From positions 52,170,725 through 52,234,724 of the forward strand of contig NC_079510.1 of the NCBI RefSeq assembly GCF_030052815.1: a stretch of 64,000 nucleotides of DNA. Reading direction: 5' to 3'. A program made the position numbers and the translations under genes. This document shows positions 35,245-46,988 of this stretch, piece after piece. The notes beneath the pieces are model-generated. The model saw only the letters and a list, made by a program, of their open reading frames with translations, was not told where the DNA came from and did not search any database. This DNA is from Hevea brasiliensis (lineage: Eukaryota; Streptophyta; Magnoliopsida; Malpighiales; Euphorbiaceae). How positions within the stretch are numbered: the first letter of the stretch is position 1; every line of letters starts with the position of its first letter.

Positions 35245-35427
35245 GCAGGGTGGTTTTAGAGGAAGTAATTATGTTATAGCAAAGGTTGAAGGTACTCCAA
35301 AGGGTTAAAAGTGTCAGCTGAGTGAGCATCACTACCCTCCTGCTAAAAGAGATTGAGAGATCAAACAGGTTTTGCCTCCTCCCTTCCTCTACCCTGCCAT
35401 GTTTCTTCCTTAATAGTGCATAGGTTT
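35245..35427 (+). mobile_element. Retroposon copy 2, middle segment
   Basis: About 180 bp between solo LTR B and the Sirevirus. It continues the retroposon interrupted at 32543 and ends in GGTTT (35423-35427), the left duplication of the Sirevirus. Confidence 0.45.
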
Positions 35428-36925
35428 TGATGTCCCAAAATATGTCCAAGAGGAGGGTGAATTGGATTTTAAAAACAATTTTCGGTTCTTGCTCAAAACC
35501 TTTGAAAATTGCAGCTAGGTTCAACTAAATTGACTAATGTGAAAAATGAACAATATAGCTCTATTGACAAGTTGACTCAAGGTTAAGCTATATGCAATCA
35601 GTATACTGATATAACAGACTATATTAGCATTCAGTAAATATATCAGTAATCTGAATACGTTTTTAACACAGCAACCAGAGCAGTATACCAAATATTCTAA
35701 CTGACAGCAGATCAAACAACATGCAGATTAAATCAGATATCAGCAGATTTAGCAGTAAAAGCAGATTTAGCAGTAAACTAATTTTCTCAGTTAGCAGCAA
35801 GATTGACAGCAAACAATATCAACTTTTATATCAGCAAAAGCATATCAATCATAAAGCTAAATTGCATAAATGTAAAGAGCAAAGGTTAAGAAAATGAACA
35901 CTGGAATTTTTATAGTGGTTCGGCTTTAACTAGCCTACATCCACTCTCTCAAAGATCCCACTTTGAGTCTTCACTCCACTATTCTTCTCTTTTCAAGGCA
36001 AGAGACAAAGCCCTTTACAAATCTTCACAACAAAGCTTTTACAAGTAGCTTCACACTTCTACCAAGTGTTATCCCAAACACTTTTCACAACCAAGCTTCA
36101 ATAGGTGCTTGAATGACCTCTCACAAATGATAATAATGTGTTTAAAACTCACTCTCACTCAATACAACAGAATCTATAAAGAAGAGTTGAGTAAATAAGC
36201 CAATGATGAGCAATAAATCACTTTGAGCACTTTGAATGAAAGCTTTAAAGATTTTGAACAGTAGAGGGACTTTCATTGAGTGCAAAATGGCCAAAGGAAG
36301 GTGTATTTATAGCTTTGGAACGTTTTTTACCATTGCAGAACTCATTTGAACGTTACAGATACGAATTTCAAGAAAATAGCCGTTATTTTGTCGTTTTCTA
36401 CGATGTTGTGCAGAGTTGAAACAGTTAGCGTACTTGAGAAAATAGCAAACCAGTTAGCATACTAAAATAAGTAGCAAACCAGTTAGCATACCAGGAAAAC
36501 TTTTTCTGCATAACTTTCAAAACTATAAAACTTTACACCAAATCATAGTCAAATACTTTTTAGGCCAATAATGATATTTTAAAAAGAAAATCTTTTGAGG
36601 GATTAAAAATAAGCATCATTGACTTTTACTCCTCAATTCTTTTCACAACCAATTCTAGAAATTAAAACTAATTTCTATACTAGATGTACCTTCAATTCTG
36701 ATTTTCAATGCAGCCTTGGAAGGTAACCTTTTCTTCTTTTATCTCCTTTGATTCGTCCTGTGTTATCCTTAGATAGTCATCCTTTCTTCAAAAGCACAAA
36801 TCCATTATAAAATCCTTGTGTCATTTTTCTTTGAGATACACAATACTTAAAACAATGTTAGTTAGATTCTAGTTGAGTTTTGGTATCATCAAAATCTATG
36901 CTCCTTTGAGCTTGTGGGGTCAACA
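35428..36925 (-). repeat. 3' LTR of the Sirevirus
   Basis: 1498 bp with TG...CA ends (plus-strand TGATGTCCC at 35428, GGTCAACA at 36925). A TATA box on the minus strand (TATAAATAC, 36303-36311) marks the promoter position. It has one extra 18-bp unit (AGCAGATTTAGCAGTAAA type, near 35740-35775) compared with the 5' LTR. Confidence 0.92.
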
Positions 36926-36939
36926 ATCTCCCCCTTTTT
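36926..36939 (-). other. Polypurine tract, with further tracts inside
   Basis: Reads AAAAAGGGGGAGAT on the minus strand, directly against the 3' LTR. Further G5 tracts lie at about 37021, 37064 and 37395-37408; the last is almost identical to the primary one. Multiple polypurine tracts are a known Sirevirus trait. Confidence 0.85.
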
Positions 36940-37290
36940 GATGATGACAAAACTCAATTGAATCACCATGTAAATATAAGTAAGTGTGAGTATGTGTATG
37001 AATGTGTATGTGAGAATAACTCCCCCTATGTATGTGCTTATATCAACAATTAATCACAAATAACTCCCCCTTAATACTTTCAATAAAATATTCATAAGCA
37101 TTTTCTTAAGGAGTCAAGTGTGACTAAAGATACTAACTAAGTATGCACAATATACACACTAATCACAAACTGTATATCATTCACAAGTGATATCAACAAT
37201 ATGCACACCATAAAGTTATATCAACAATATACTATTCACAAACTATATCAACCATGAGTAATCACAAACTATATCAACTACAAGTAATAT

Positions 37291-37394
37291 CAACAAGATT
37301 ACTCATTCATTACTATCAACAAGATTACTCATTCATTACTTTTAACAAGATTACTCATTCATTACTTTCAACAAGATTACTCATTCATTACTTT
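37291..37394. repeat. 26-bp minisatellite, four copies
   Basis: Units start at 37291, 37317, 37343 and 37369; each contains AACAAGATTACTCATTCATT with one or two changes between copies. It sits between the extra ORF and the polypurine tracts, and degenerate 'atatcaaca' words continue up to about 37140. Confidence 0.9.
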
Positions 37395-37612
37395 TCTCCC
37401 CCTTTTTGTCAGCATCAAAAGAATATGGGAGAAATCATGCATGTGTGAATAAGTCAAAATTCAGTTTAAGTGCAGTGAATAAACAGTCAAAACAGTAACT
37501 GATATAGCAAACTAATTTAAAGTTCAGAAAAACCAAAAGTAGCAAACTAAGTAGCAAACTAAGTAGCAAACTAACAGACAGACTGTTAGACAAAATTCAA
37601 TCAAGATTCAGT

Positions 37613-39364
37613 TTATCCTTTCAGCCTAGAACTTCTCCTGATTGGTTTTGGAGCACCCATTTTCAGCTTTTTGGGCTTGATAGGTTTGTCACTCAAAGTT
37701 GGAAGAATTGCAGCAGCCAATTCAGTTCCGGGTGTCAAAGGAACAATAGGCCCAGCTGCTAACTCAGTAGTACCAGACTCAGCTGCAGATTTTTTGCCAG
37801 TTTTAGTCTTTTTGCTAGAGGGTTTACCAATTTCCTCTTTCTGTTTGCGTCTTTGTTCTTGTTGAGCTGTTTTGCCCTTTCCTTTTGCAGGAGCAGCAGG
37901 AGCAGGTGTCTCGGGTTCTGCCTCAGACTCTGAGTCACTCATATCTTTCCCACTACCTTCTTTGCTGCCTCCATTACCATTCTCATCATCAGATTCATCT
38001 TCATCTTTTTCTGCTTCAGCTTCTTCCTCTTCTTCCTTTTCTTCCTCTTTCTCTTCTTCTTCTTCTGTTTCTTCTTCCTCTTCCTCTTCTGTTTCTTCTT
38101 CTTCCTCTTTTTCTTTCACTTCCTCCTTTTCTTTTTCTTTCTCAGTTTGAGGAACAGAACCAGTAGCAGCCTTACTGGTTTCTCCAGCCTCAGTGGTTGA
38201 AATACCCAAATGGACTTTGATTTTAAACAATTCTTCCACAATCTTGTACATCAACATCAAAGTTCCATCAACTTTAGAGTCAAGAGCATTCATAAGAACA
38301 GTTTGAAAACTTCTAAATTTCTGTAGCTCTCCAAGTTCCATTTCAACAAATTCTCTCAAGTTGTTTACTTCCTCCAAAATACCTTCAACATTAATAGTGC
38401 CGCTTGCACTATCTTTGGAACTAGCACCTTGTTCAAACCTAAGCTTTCTACCATCATCATCTTTTTGCAAACTTGTGATTGGGATCATATTGGTCCTAAG
38501 TTTCTCGGTTTCCAAAGGTATCCCAAAGTCTCTAAACAGACCATTTAGAAGATGGGCATAGGGTAGCTTGTAAGGTGGCTTCCATTTCATGATTTGCTTC
38601 AGCATGAAATAGACAAGATTAAACTCAATTTGGTTCACTATATGCCAAATTATGCAGAGATCAAGGGTACTCAAATAGTTGGGACTACCAGTTCTAGGAT
38701 TCAACACATAAATGATAAAACTATGAAGAATTTTAATGTGTTGATGAGCATGAGTAATGCTAGTTTTATCCTTCACTTCCCCTTTAAACACTTCACCCTC
38801 AAAATCTCTTTTGTTAAATCCACCAACAGCAAAAACATCTTTGTGGGAGCAGATTTTGTTCCCACTGTTTGGAATTCCTAGGGCTTTAGCTAATCTAGCT
38901 ACTGTCACTTCATAAATTGTCCCTTTCATTTTCACCTTAAAAGACTCATCTTTGTCAGAATCATCAACCCTCAAATTTTTATAGAATTCTTGCACTAAAT
39001 CCACATACACTCCTTCAGTGTCAGAACACAGTTTGTCCCATTTTTGATACTCAAACAAGGTTTGCAAAGGAACAAAAACTTCAATAAAAGCAGGCCAGTG
39101 AATATACCTTGGCTCATGAATAGCCCTCTCCATATGTACAACTGGAGCTTTTGAAGTCTTTTTCTTTTTGGTAACCTTTTCTTGAACTGGCTCACTGGTT
39201 CTTTTCTTGGGTGTTTCTTTTGGTTTGCCAATTACCAGAGGAGCATCTTTTTGTGGAGGAGGTGACGCAGGAACACTTGCATCAGTTGAGTCCGATGATG
39301 AATATGTGGGGATTTTGGCTTTCCCTTTTCCTTTGTCTCGCGCCATAACCAATCTTAGAAGCAA
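37613..39364 (-). CDS. Sirevirus extra ORF downstream of pol (plant transposon-associated domain)
   Basis: A complete frame of 583 residues in the position of the env-like ORF of Sireviruses. The likelier start is the Met at 39346 (MARDKGKGKAK). Residues about 90-270 resemble the domain often annotated as 'putative plant transposon protein' (FYKNLRV, KALGIPNSG, HIVNQIEFNLVYFML). A short helical region follows, then a strongly acidic Glu tract (about 400-470) made of GAA/GAG repeats, then a basic Lys/Arg-rich C-terminus ending RRSSRLKG. I see no signal peptide and no clear transmembrane helix, so it is not an obvious envelope protein. It is open throughout, unlike gag-pol beside it. Function unknown. 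Confidence 0.7.
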   Translation of the reverse strand: MLLRLVMARDKGKGKAKIPTYSSSDSTDASVPASPPPQKDAPLVIGKPKETPKKRTSEPVQEKVTKKKKTSKAPVVHMERAIHEPRYIHWPAFIEVFVPLQTLFEYQKWDKLCSDTEGVYVDLVQEFYKNLRVDDSDKDESFKVKMKGTIYEVTVARLAKALGIPNSGNKICSHKDVFAVGGFNKRDFEGEVFKGEVKDKTSITHAHQHIKILHSFIIYVLNPRTGSPNYLSTLDLCIIWHIVNQIEFNLVYFMLKQIMKWKPPYKLPYAHLLNGLFRDFGIPLETEKLRTNMIPITSLQKDDDGRKLRFEQGASSKDSASGTINVEGILEEVNNLREFVEMELGELQKFRSFQTVLMNALDSKVDGTLMLMYKIVEELFKIKVHLGISTTEAGETSKAATGSVPQTEKEKEKEEVKEKEEEEETEEEEEEETEEEEEKEEEKEEEEEAEAEKDEDESDDENGNGGSKEGSGKDMSDSESEAEPETPAPAAPAKGKGKTAQQEQRRKQKEEIGKPSSKKTKTGKKSAAESGTTELAAGPIVPLTPGTELAAAILPTLSDKPIKPKKLKMGAPKPIRRSSRLKG

Positions 39365-40524
39365 AATAGGCCGTAAGGACAGTGAGGACTGAGATTATAA
39401 ATTCAGCGATGTGAGCAGCCAATATATATTCATATATATAATCAATCGAAGCATATCAATATTCATTTATCACAACAGAGCGCAATGTCATAAAAATAGA
39501 ACTAACAGCAAGAGATATTTGGGTTTTTACGAACCCATGGCAATCGATTTTTATTATATACCACATTTTCATGAAATGTTAAAGCCTAAAAATAATAGTG
39601 CGAAAAACAGGACAAGCGAAAGCAGCTCGGAAAAAAAATCAGCATATTGCGAAAGCAAATAAAACAGGCATAGATAAACTGTAAAACTCGATTCCATTAA
39701 AGGTGTAGATTTTATACCTGAAATATACTGAAACAGAGAGTGCGAATCGACTTAGGCAAAAAAAATATATATATATATCCAACAGCAAATGATTTCTTTC
39801 GGCAGATTTAGTGAAATAACGGAAACGAAAAATTTTGGGGATTTTCTTTCTGCAAACAATCGATTTAATCGATTCACTGCCAATGGGTTTCGGAAGTATT
39901 TGAGAACGATGAAGGGAGACGATGGCTTGGAATAATGCGACTGAAATGGTTTTGCAGGTGGAAAGGAAAAACGCAGCCGTTCGGGTTCTAGGAGACGGAG
40001 CGACGGAAAGAAATGAAGTTTTGAATTTTAAAACTTGAAAAGACATAACTGTAGGTTTTTGCAGGGAATAGGTAGCGTGTAGCAGAGGAGAGACGGCGAG
40101 AAGACTGATGGTTCAGAAGAAAAATTGAATCCCGCGCAAATCAAAGTGTTAAAAAGTCCATTTTTCCCTTAAATACATAATGATGCAATACTTTAAGTAG
40201 AGGGGTATTTAAGTAATATGGGCTTTAAGCATGCAAAATAAGCGCTCGAAAGAAAAAAAAATAATTTTGGAGTTTTAGAGCAATCAGACCTGACTTCCAG
40301 TTTGCCAATGAAAAAGTAGGAGCAGTGGTAAAGCATTTAGCAAACAAGAAAATTAGCAAACGGATTAGTATGCCACTGAGATCAAATTCTGCAGATTACT
40401 GTTCATATCTGATATGATCCAGAATTTTTCAAATTGCACCAAAAATATCAGAATGCATTTTCAACACTGCAAATCAACATATATCACTTCATTTTCATAT
40501 AGAAACATGAGAATGCATCAAAAC
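39365..40524. other. Sirevirus spacer between pol and the extra ORF
   Basis: About 1.16 kb without a coding frame on the element strand longer than chance; a 135-codon minus frame at 39639-40046 has no recognisable motif. It would be the leader of the extra ORF if that is made from a spliced or separate transcript. No clear splice sites or promoter were identified. Confidence 0.45.
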
Positions 40525-43500
40525 TTAATCAAAAGCATCAATCATACCAAGTTCTCTTCTTATTTTGCAGAAAATTTCTTCACTAAGTGGCTTTGTAAAA
40601 ATATCAGCAAGCTGTTTTTCCGAAGGGACAAATTCGATTTGAATATCACCATTTTGAACATGATCCCTAATAAAATGATGTCTAATTTCAATATGCTTAC
40701 TTCTAGAGTATTGAATAGGATTTTTTGATAGGTTTATAGCACTAGTATTGTCACATCTTATGGGAATGTGATCAAATTTAATTTCAAAGTCTTCAAGCTG
40801 TTGTTTCATCCACAAAATCTGTGCAACACAACTTCCAGCTGCAATATATTCAGCTTCTGCAGTAGAAAGTGCAACAGAAGTTTGCTTTTTACTGTGCCAT
40901 GAAACTAATGCATGACCTAGAAATTGACAAGTTCCAGAAGTGCTTTTTCTGTCCAATCTACTACCAGCAAAATCTGAATCACTATAACCAATAAGATCAA
41001 ATGATTCACATTTTGGATACCACAAGCCAATATTGTGAGTGCCAATGAGGTATTTAAAAATTCTCTTAACTGCTACAAGATGAGATTCTTTTGGACATGA
41101 CTGAAATCTTGCACATAAACATACACTAAAATGAATATCTGGTCTAGATGCTGTTAAGTAGAGTAAAGAACCAATCATACCTCTATAAAATTTGTTATCT
41201 ACCTCTTTACCTTTTTCATCTTTCTCCAATTTAATTGTTGAGCTCATGGGAGTTCCAATACTCTTCATATCCTCCATTTTGAACTTCTTTAGCATATCCT
41301 TTATATACTTGGACTGATTTATAAAAATTCCATCTTTCATTTGCTTAATTTGCAATCCAAGGAAGAAAGTAAGTTCACCCATCATACTCATTTCAAATTC
41401 ACTTTTCATCATGTTGGAAAATTTCTTACAAAGAGAATGGTTAGTGGCACCAAAAATAATATCATCTACATAAATTTGCACAATAAGCATGTCTTTTCCA
41501 ATTTTCTTAATGAAAAGAGTAGTATCCACTTTTCCTCTTTTAAAATCATTTTGAAGCAAAAATTTACTAAGTCTCTCATACCATGCTCTAGGAGCTTGCT
41601 TTAAACCATAGAGAGCTTTAGTAAGCTTGTAAACATGATTTGGAAAGTGAGGGTCTTCAAAACCATGAGGTTGAGCTACATAAACTTCTTCATCAATATA
41701 TCCATTTAAAAATGCACTTTTAACATCCATTTGATAAAGCATGAAATTCTTAAAACATGCAAATGCACACAACATTCTAATAGCTTCAATTCTAGCAACC
41801 GGAGCAAAGGTTTCATCAAAATCAATACCTTCCTCTTGGTTGTATCCTTGAGCTACTAGTCTAGCTTTATTTCTAACTACATGTCCTTTTTCATCCATCT
41901 TATTCCTAAATACCCATTTAGTTCCAATAACAAAGTGCTTTTTAGGTTTAGGAACAAGTGTCCAAACTTTGTTTCTTTCAAATTGATTTAATTCCTCTTG
42001 CATAGCAAAAAGCCAATTTTCATCATTTTGAGCATCATCATATGTTTTGGGTTCAAATTGAGAAACAAAAGCAACATTACCAAAATATCTTCTAAGTTGA
42101 GCTCTTGTCATCATTCTTTGTGATGGACTATCAAGAATGTCATCTTTGGAATGATTTCTATGGTATCTCCATTCTTGTGGAATATCTTGATGTTGAGGTT
42201 CCTCAATTTGTAGTTCTTCCACATTTGGTTGAGAGTCATCTTGAATTTCAATATTTGTGGAGCAAGGGAGTTCTTCTTCTTTGTCATTTTGATCATCCTC
42301 CACTAGTTCTTTTGATTCAAGCTCATCATTATTCGAATTCTTTGAATTTAGAATCTGCTCAATTTCATCATCACAAGAATCTTTTCTTTGCAAGGAAGTG
42401 TTAGCATCATCAAAAAGTATATGCATTGGTTCTTCCATGGTCAATGTTTTTCTATTGAAAATCCTATATGCTTTGCTATTTGTTGAGTAGCCTAGAAATA
42501 TTCCTTCACAAGATTTAGCATCAAATTTCTTGAGATTGCTGTCTTTGTTATTCAAAATGTAACATTTGCAACCAAAGACATGAAAATATGCAATATTGGG
42601 TTTTCTTCCTTTCCATAGTTCATAAGGAGTTTTCTTTAAAATAGCTCTAATGGAAACTCTGTTCAAAATATAGCATCTTTGTATTTACACGCTTGAAATA
42701 TTTTGGTAAACTGCTTTCATTCAAAGATTGTTCTTGCCATTTCTTGCAAAGATCTATTTTTCCTTTCAACAACTCCATTTTGTTGTGGAGTTCTAGGAGC
42801 TGAGAATGTATGATAAATACCATTTTGAGAGCAGAAATTTTCAAACAAATTATTTTCAAATTCTTTTCCATGATCACTCCTCAAAGATGTAATGCAATAT
42901 CCTTTTTCATTTTGAGTTCTTTTGCAAAAAGCTTCAAATATATCAAAGGTTTCATCTTTATGAGCAAGAAAGAAAGTCCATGTGAATCTTGAAAAATCAT
43001 CAACAATTACAAATGCATAAGCCTTGCCTCCTAGACTTCTAGGTGTGATTGGACCAAAAAGATCAAGATGTAATAATTCCAATGGTCTAGACGTAGTTAC
43101 AACATTTTTTGATTTAAAAGATGATTTTGTATGCTTACCAAGTGCACAAGCTTTGCATTGAAATTCTTTTTCAAATCTTAGCTTTGGAAGTCCTCTAACA
43201 AGGTTCTTTCTAGAAAGTTTAGCAAGTGTACTCATGCTAGCATGTCCTAATTTTCTATGCCATAACCATGCACTATCATCTGAAGTCATAAAGCATGTTT
43301 CACAATTTTCTTTAAGACTTGTTAAATCAAGTAAGTAAATATTATCTATTCTAGCACCAGCAAACATGACATTATTTCCATGAATCTCACAATGTGTAGA
43401 AGTAAAAATCACTTTAAAACCATTATCACATAGTTGACTAACACTTAAAAGATTATACTTTAATCCTTGAACTAATGCAACATTCTCAATGCAAGGATTT

Positions 43501-43658
43501 TTACCAATAGTTCCACATCCAACAATTTTAGCTTTGCTTTTATCACCAAATTTCACATAACCTTCTTCTTTCAAAGTAAGAGAGGAAAACTTGCCTTTAT
43601 TTCCTGTCATGTGCCTAGAGCAGCCACTATCAATGTACCAATGTTCTGTTTCCAGCAT
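40525..43658 (-). pseudogene. Sirevirus pol: protease, integrase, RT, RNase H, frameshifted
   Basis: From 43658 the frame begins with protease (WYIDSGCSRHMTG, Asp-Ser-Gly intact), GAG-pre-integrase with an HH-CC finger (HRKLGHAS, C..C region near 43150) and integrase core (HLDLFGPI, SDHGKEF, about 43060-42860). It breaks between 42717 and 42640, where similarity moves through two other frames. The frame from 42666 to 40525 is intact for 713 residues: integrase tail, RT ([29 protein letters not shown]) and RNase H ([21 protein letters not shown]). RT and RNase H active sites are intact; integrase is disrupted near its C-terminal part. Confidence 0.88.
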
Positions 43659-43683
43659 ACTCCTTAGGCAGACCTGAAATCAG

Positions 43684-45446
43684 TTAACTGTTCTTAGGTA
43701 CCCAAGCAACTTTGGGTCCTTGAATGTTAGTAACATTAGGTACGGTTCCTTTAGGCACCCATACTTTCTTTGCCTTAAAGGTTCCTTTCCTAATAGGACA
43801 AGCATTAATCATATGACCTCTATGATTACAATAAAAGCATGTAATATTTGGTTGAGAAAAGGATGTAGCTTTAACAAAAAATTGTTTGTATTTTCCATAC
43901 TTCATAAATCCATCATAACCAATTCCAGATTTTTCATTTGTGGATCTTTGATTCCCAAGAAGTATATCAAGTGTTTCTTTTCCTTTTGTAAATTTAGTTA
44001 AATCTCTTGTCAAAGATTCAACTTTTTCTTCAAGAATTCTGTTTTTCTCAAGAAGTTGTTCACACACTTCTTTTGATCTTTGAAGCTCATCATTAACTTC
44101 CTTAAATAATTTCATTTGAGATTTATAAAATTCATTTTCCTTTGAAACCATACTTAATGAAATATTTTCTGATCTTAAAGCACAATTTTCATGAACTAAA
44201 ATTTTGCATTTCTTTTTAAAAGTTCTATATTTATCATATGTCTTCACAAATGCAAGTTCTAATTCATCAACATTAGAAAGTTCAAGATTTACCTCATTTT
44301 CACTATCTTCGATGTGTGAGCTTTCACCTTTTTCTTCAATTGCCATCATGCAAGTGTTTTAGCTTCTTTGTCACTTGTTTCATCATTTGATGAAGAGTCA
44401 CTATCACTCCATGTTGCCGCCATTGCCTTTTTGCTTTTGTCCTTTCTAAACTTATTTTTCTTCTTCAAAGTAGGACATTTTGGCTTAATGTGGCCTGGTT
44501 TGTTACACTCATAGCAAACTATTTCACTTGAATGATTTGGAGTCTTTAGAGCATATTTCTTTGTGAACTTCTTGTATTTGCTTCCACCTTTTCTAAATGC
44601 TCTTTTGAATCTTTTGACTATCATAGCCATATCTTCATCATCATCACTTGAAGCACTTGAATCATCACTTGAACTAGCTTTAAGAGCAACATTTTTCTTT
44701 TTCTCATCTACTTTTTCGGATATGAAAGCTATGCCTTTCTTTTTCTTTTGATCACCTTCATTCTCATCTTTCTTATAAATCATCTCATGTGCAATGAGAG
44801 AACCAATCAGCTCATCATAGGTGTATTTTCTGAAATCCTTGGTGTCTTGAATAACAGTAGTCTTTGCTTCCCACGTCTTTGGAAGAGACCTCAGAATTTT
44901 CTTTACAAGTTCTTGTTCTTCAAATCTCTTTCCAAGAGCTTTAAGTAGATTTACAAGGTCCAGAATCTGGTACTCATCTCAAAGAATAGTTTCACTGTGT
45001 TTCATCTCAAATAATTCATAATCACGGATGAGGAGGTTTGCCTTTGACTCTTTTACCACATCAGTTCCTTCATATGTGACTTCTAGTTTGTCCCATATTT
45101 CTTTTGCAGTTTGACATCCTGAAATACGATTATACTCATTAATATCAAGAGCACAATGAAGAATGTTAATAGCCTTGGCATTTGTAGAAATTTTCTTCCA
45201 ATCATTATCATCAAATTCAACTTCAGCTTTAGGAATTTGTACAGTTCCTTCACTGGTTTTATAAGGAATATAAGGACCATCTTTAACTATTCTCCAAGTA
45301 TCAATGTCAACAGATTGTATAAAGTTTCTCATTCTAGTTTTCCAAAAGGAGTAATTTGTGCCATTAAAAAGTGGTGGTCTAGTGATGGAATAACCTTCAG
45401 CTAAGGGGGCAGGTATACCAGCAGAATTTCTAGATGAACTAGCCAT
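43684..45446 (-). pseudogene. Sirevirus gag, with one stop and one frameshift
   Basis: Starts MASSSRNSAG at 45446, followed by the copia gag motif (RPPLFNGTNYSFWKTRM) and a UBN2-type region. An in-frame TGA at 44979-44981 interrupts it, after which the same frame continues to 44346 through a Lys-rich segment and the first CCHC knuckle (CYECNKPGHIKPKC). There the frame ends in TGA overlapping ATGATG, and similarity continues one frame over (44349-43684) with a long coiled-coil-like Glu/Lys-rich region and a second knuckle (CFYCNHRGHMINAC). A long two-knuckle gag is typical of Sireviruses. The pol frame begins in yet another frame. Confidence 0.85.
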
Positions 45447-45493
45447 GTGTGTGGATCACTCTAAGGGGTTTAATCCTCAAGCAAGAGAGACAA

Positions 45494-45505
45494 GCTCTGA
45501 TACCA
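45494..45505 (-). other. Primer binding site, initiator Met tRNA
   Basis: Minus-strand TGGTATCAGAGC, a perfect match to the complement of the plant initiator Met tRNA 3' end, three bases inside the 5' LTR. Confidence 0.92.
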
Positions 45506-45508
45506 AAT

Positions 45509-46988
45509 TGATGTCCCAAAATATGTCCAAGAGGGGGGTGAATTGGACTTTAAAAATAATTTTCGGTTCTTGCTCAAAACCTTTGAAAATTGCAGCTAGG
45601 TTCAACTAAATTGACTAATGTGAAAAATGAACAATATAGCTCTATTGACAAGTTGACTCAAGGTTAAGCTATATGCAATCAGTATACTGATATAACAGAC
45701 TATATTAGCATTCAGTAAATATATCAGTAATCTGAATACGTTTTTAACACAGCAACCAGAGCAGTATACCAAATATTCTAACTGACAGCAGATCAAACAA
45801 CATGCAGATTAAATCAGATATCAGCAGATTTAGCAGTAAACTAATTTTCTCAGTTAGCAGCAAGATTGACAGCAAACAATATCAACTTTCATATCAGCAA
45901 AAGCATATCAATCATAAAGCTAAATTGCATAAATGTAAAGAGCAAAGGTTAAGAAAATGAACACTGGAATTTTTATAGTGGTTCGGCTTTAACTAGCCTA
46001 CATCCACTCTCTCAAAGATCCCACTTTGAGTCTTCACTCCACTATTCTTCTCTTTTCAAGGCAAGAGACAAAGCCCTTTACAAATCTTCACAACAAAGCT
46101 TTTACAAGTAGCTTCACACTTCTACCAAGTGTTATCCCAAACACTTTTCACAACCAAGCTTCAATAGGTGCTTGAATGACCTCTCACAAATGATAATAAT
46201 GTGTTTAAAACTCACTCTCACTCAATACAACAGAATCTATAAAGAAGAGTTGAGTAAATAAGCCAATGATGAGCAATAAATCACTTTGAGCACTTTGAAT
46301 GAAAGCTTTAAAGATTTTGAACAGTAGAGGGACTTTCATTGAGTGCAAAATGGCCAAAGGAAGGTGTATTTATAGCTTTGGAACGTTTTTTACCGTTGCA
46401 GAACTCATTTGAACGTTACAGATACGAATTTCAAGAAAATAGCCGTTATTTTGTCGTTTTCTGCGATGTTGTGCAGAGTTGAAACAGTTAGCGTACTTGA
46501 GAAAATAGCAAACCAATTAGCATACTAAAATAAGTAGCAAACCAGTTAGCATACCAGGAAAACTTTTTCTGCATAACTTTTAAAACTATAAAACTTTACA
46601 CCAAATCATAGTCAAATACTTTTTAGGCCAATAATGATATTTTAAAAAGAAAATCTTTTGAGGGATTAAAAATAAGCATCATTGACTTTTACTCCTCAAT
46701 TCTTTTCACAACCAATTCTAGAAATTAAAACTAATTTCTATACTAGATATACCTTCAATTCTGATTTTCAATGCAGCCTTGGAAGGTAACCTTTTCTTCT
46801 TTTATCTCCTTTGATTCGTCCTGTGTTATCCTTAGATTGTCATCCTTTCTTCAAAAGCACGAATCCATTATAAAATCCTTGTGTCCTTTTTCTTTGAGAT
46901 ACACAATACTTAAAACAATGTTAGTTAGATTCTAGTTGAGTTTTGGTATCATCAAAATCTATGCTCCTTTGAGCTTGTGGGGTCAACA
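45509..46988 (-). repeat. 5' LTR of the Sirevirus
   Basis: 1480 bp, nearly identical to the 3' LTR. The minus-strand TATA box TATAAATAC lies at 46366-46374. Right duplication GGTTT follows at 46989. Confidence 0.92.

Larger units (their letters stand above)
35428..46988 (-). mobile_element. Complete Sirevirus-type Ty1/copia element
   Basis: 11,561 bp in minus orientation, with perfect 5-bp target-site duplications GGTTT (35423-35427 and 46989-46993). LTRs are 1480 bp (5') and 1498 bp (3'); they differ by about a dozen substitutions by eye and one 18-bp repeat unit, so insertion is recent. Order on the minus strand: 5' LTR, primer site, gag with two zinc knuckles, protease-integrase-RT-RNase H, a 1.2-kb spacer, a further 583-codon ORF, a minisatellite, several polypurine tracts, 3' LTR. 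The long gag, the RT type and the ORF after pol all point to the SIRE/Maximus clade. Gag-pol has frameshifts and a stop, so the copy is probably not autonomous. Confidence 0.9.

Noticed and set aside
37291..37394. Regular 26-bp direct repeats considered as a CRISPR-like array
   Set aside because: Units are contiguous with no unique spacers, and the DNA is nuclear plant DNA; it is a minisatellite inside a retrotransposon.
37872..38166. Ser-rich or Leu-rich plus-strand frames
   Set aside because: Antisense shadows of the Glu tract in the extra ORF.
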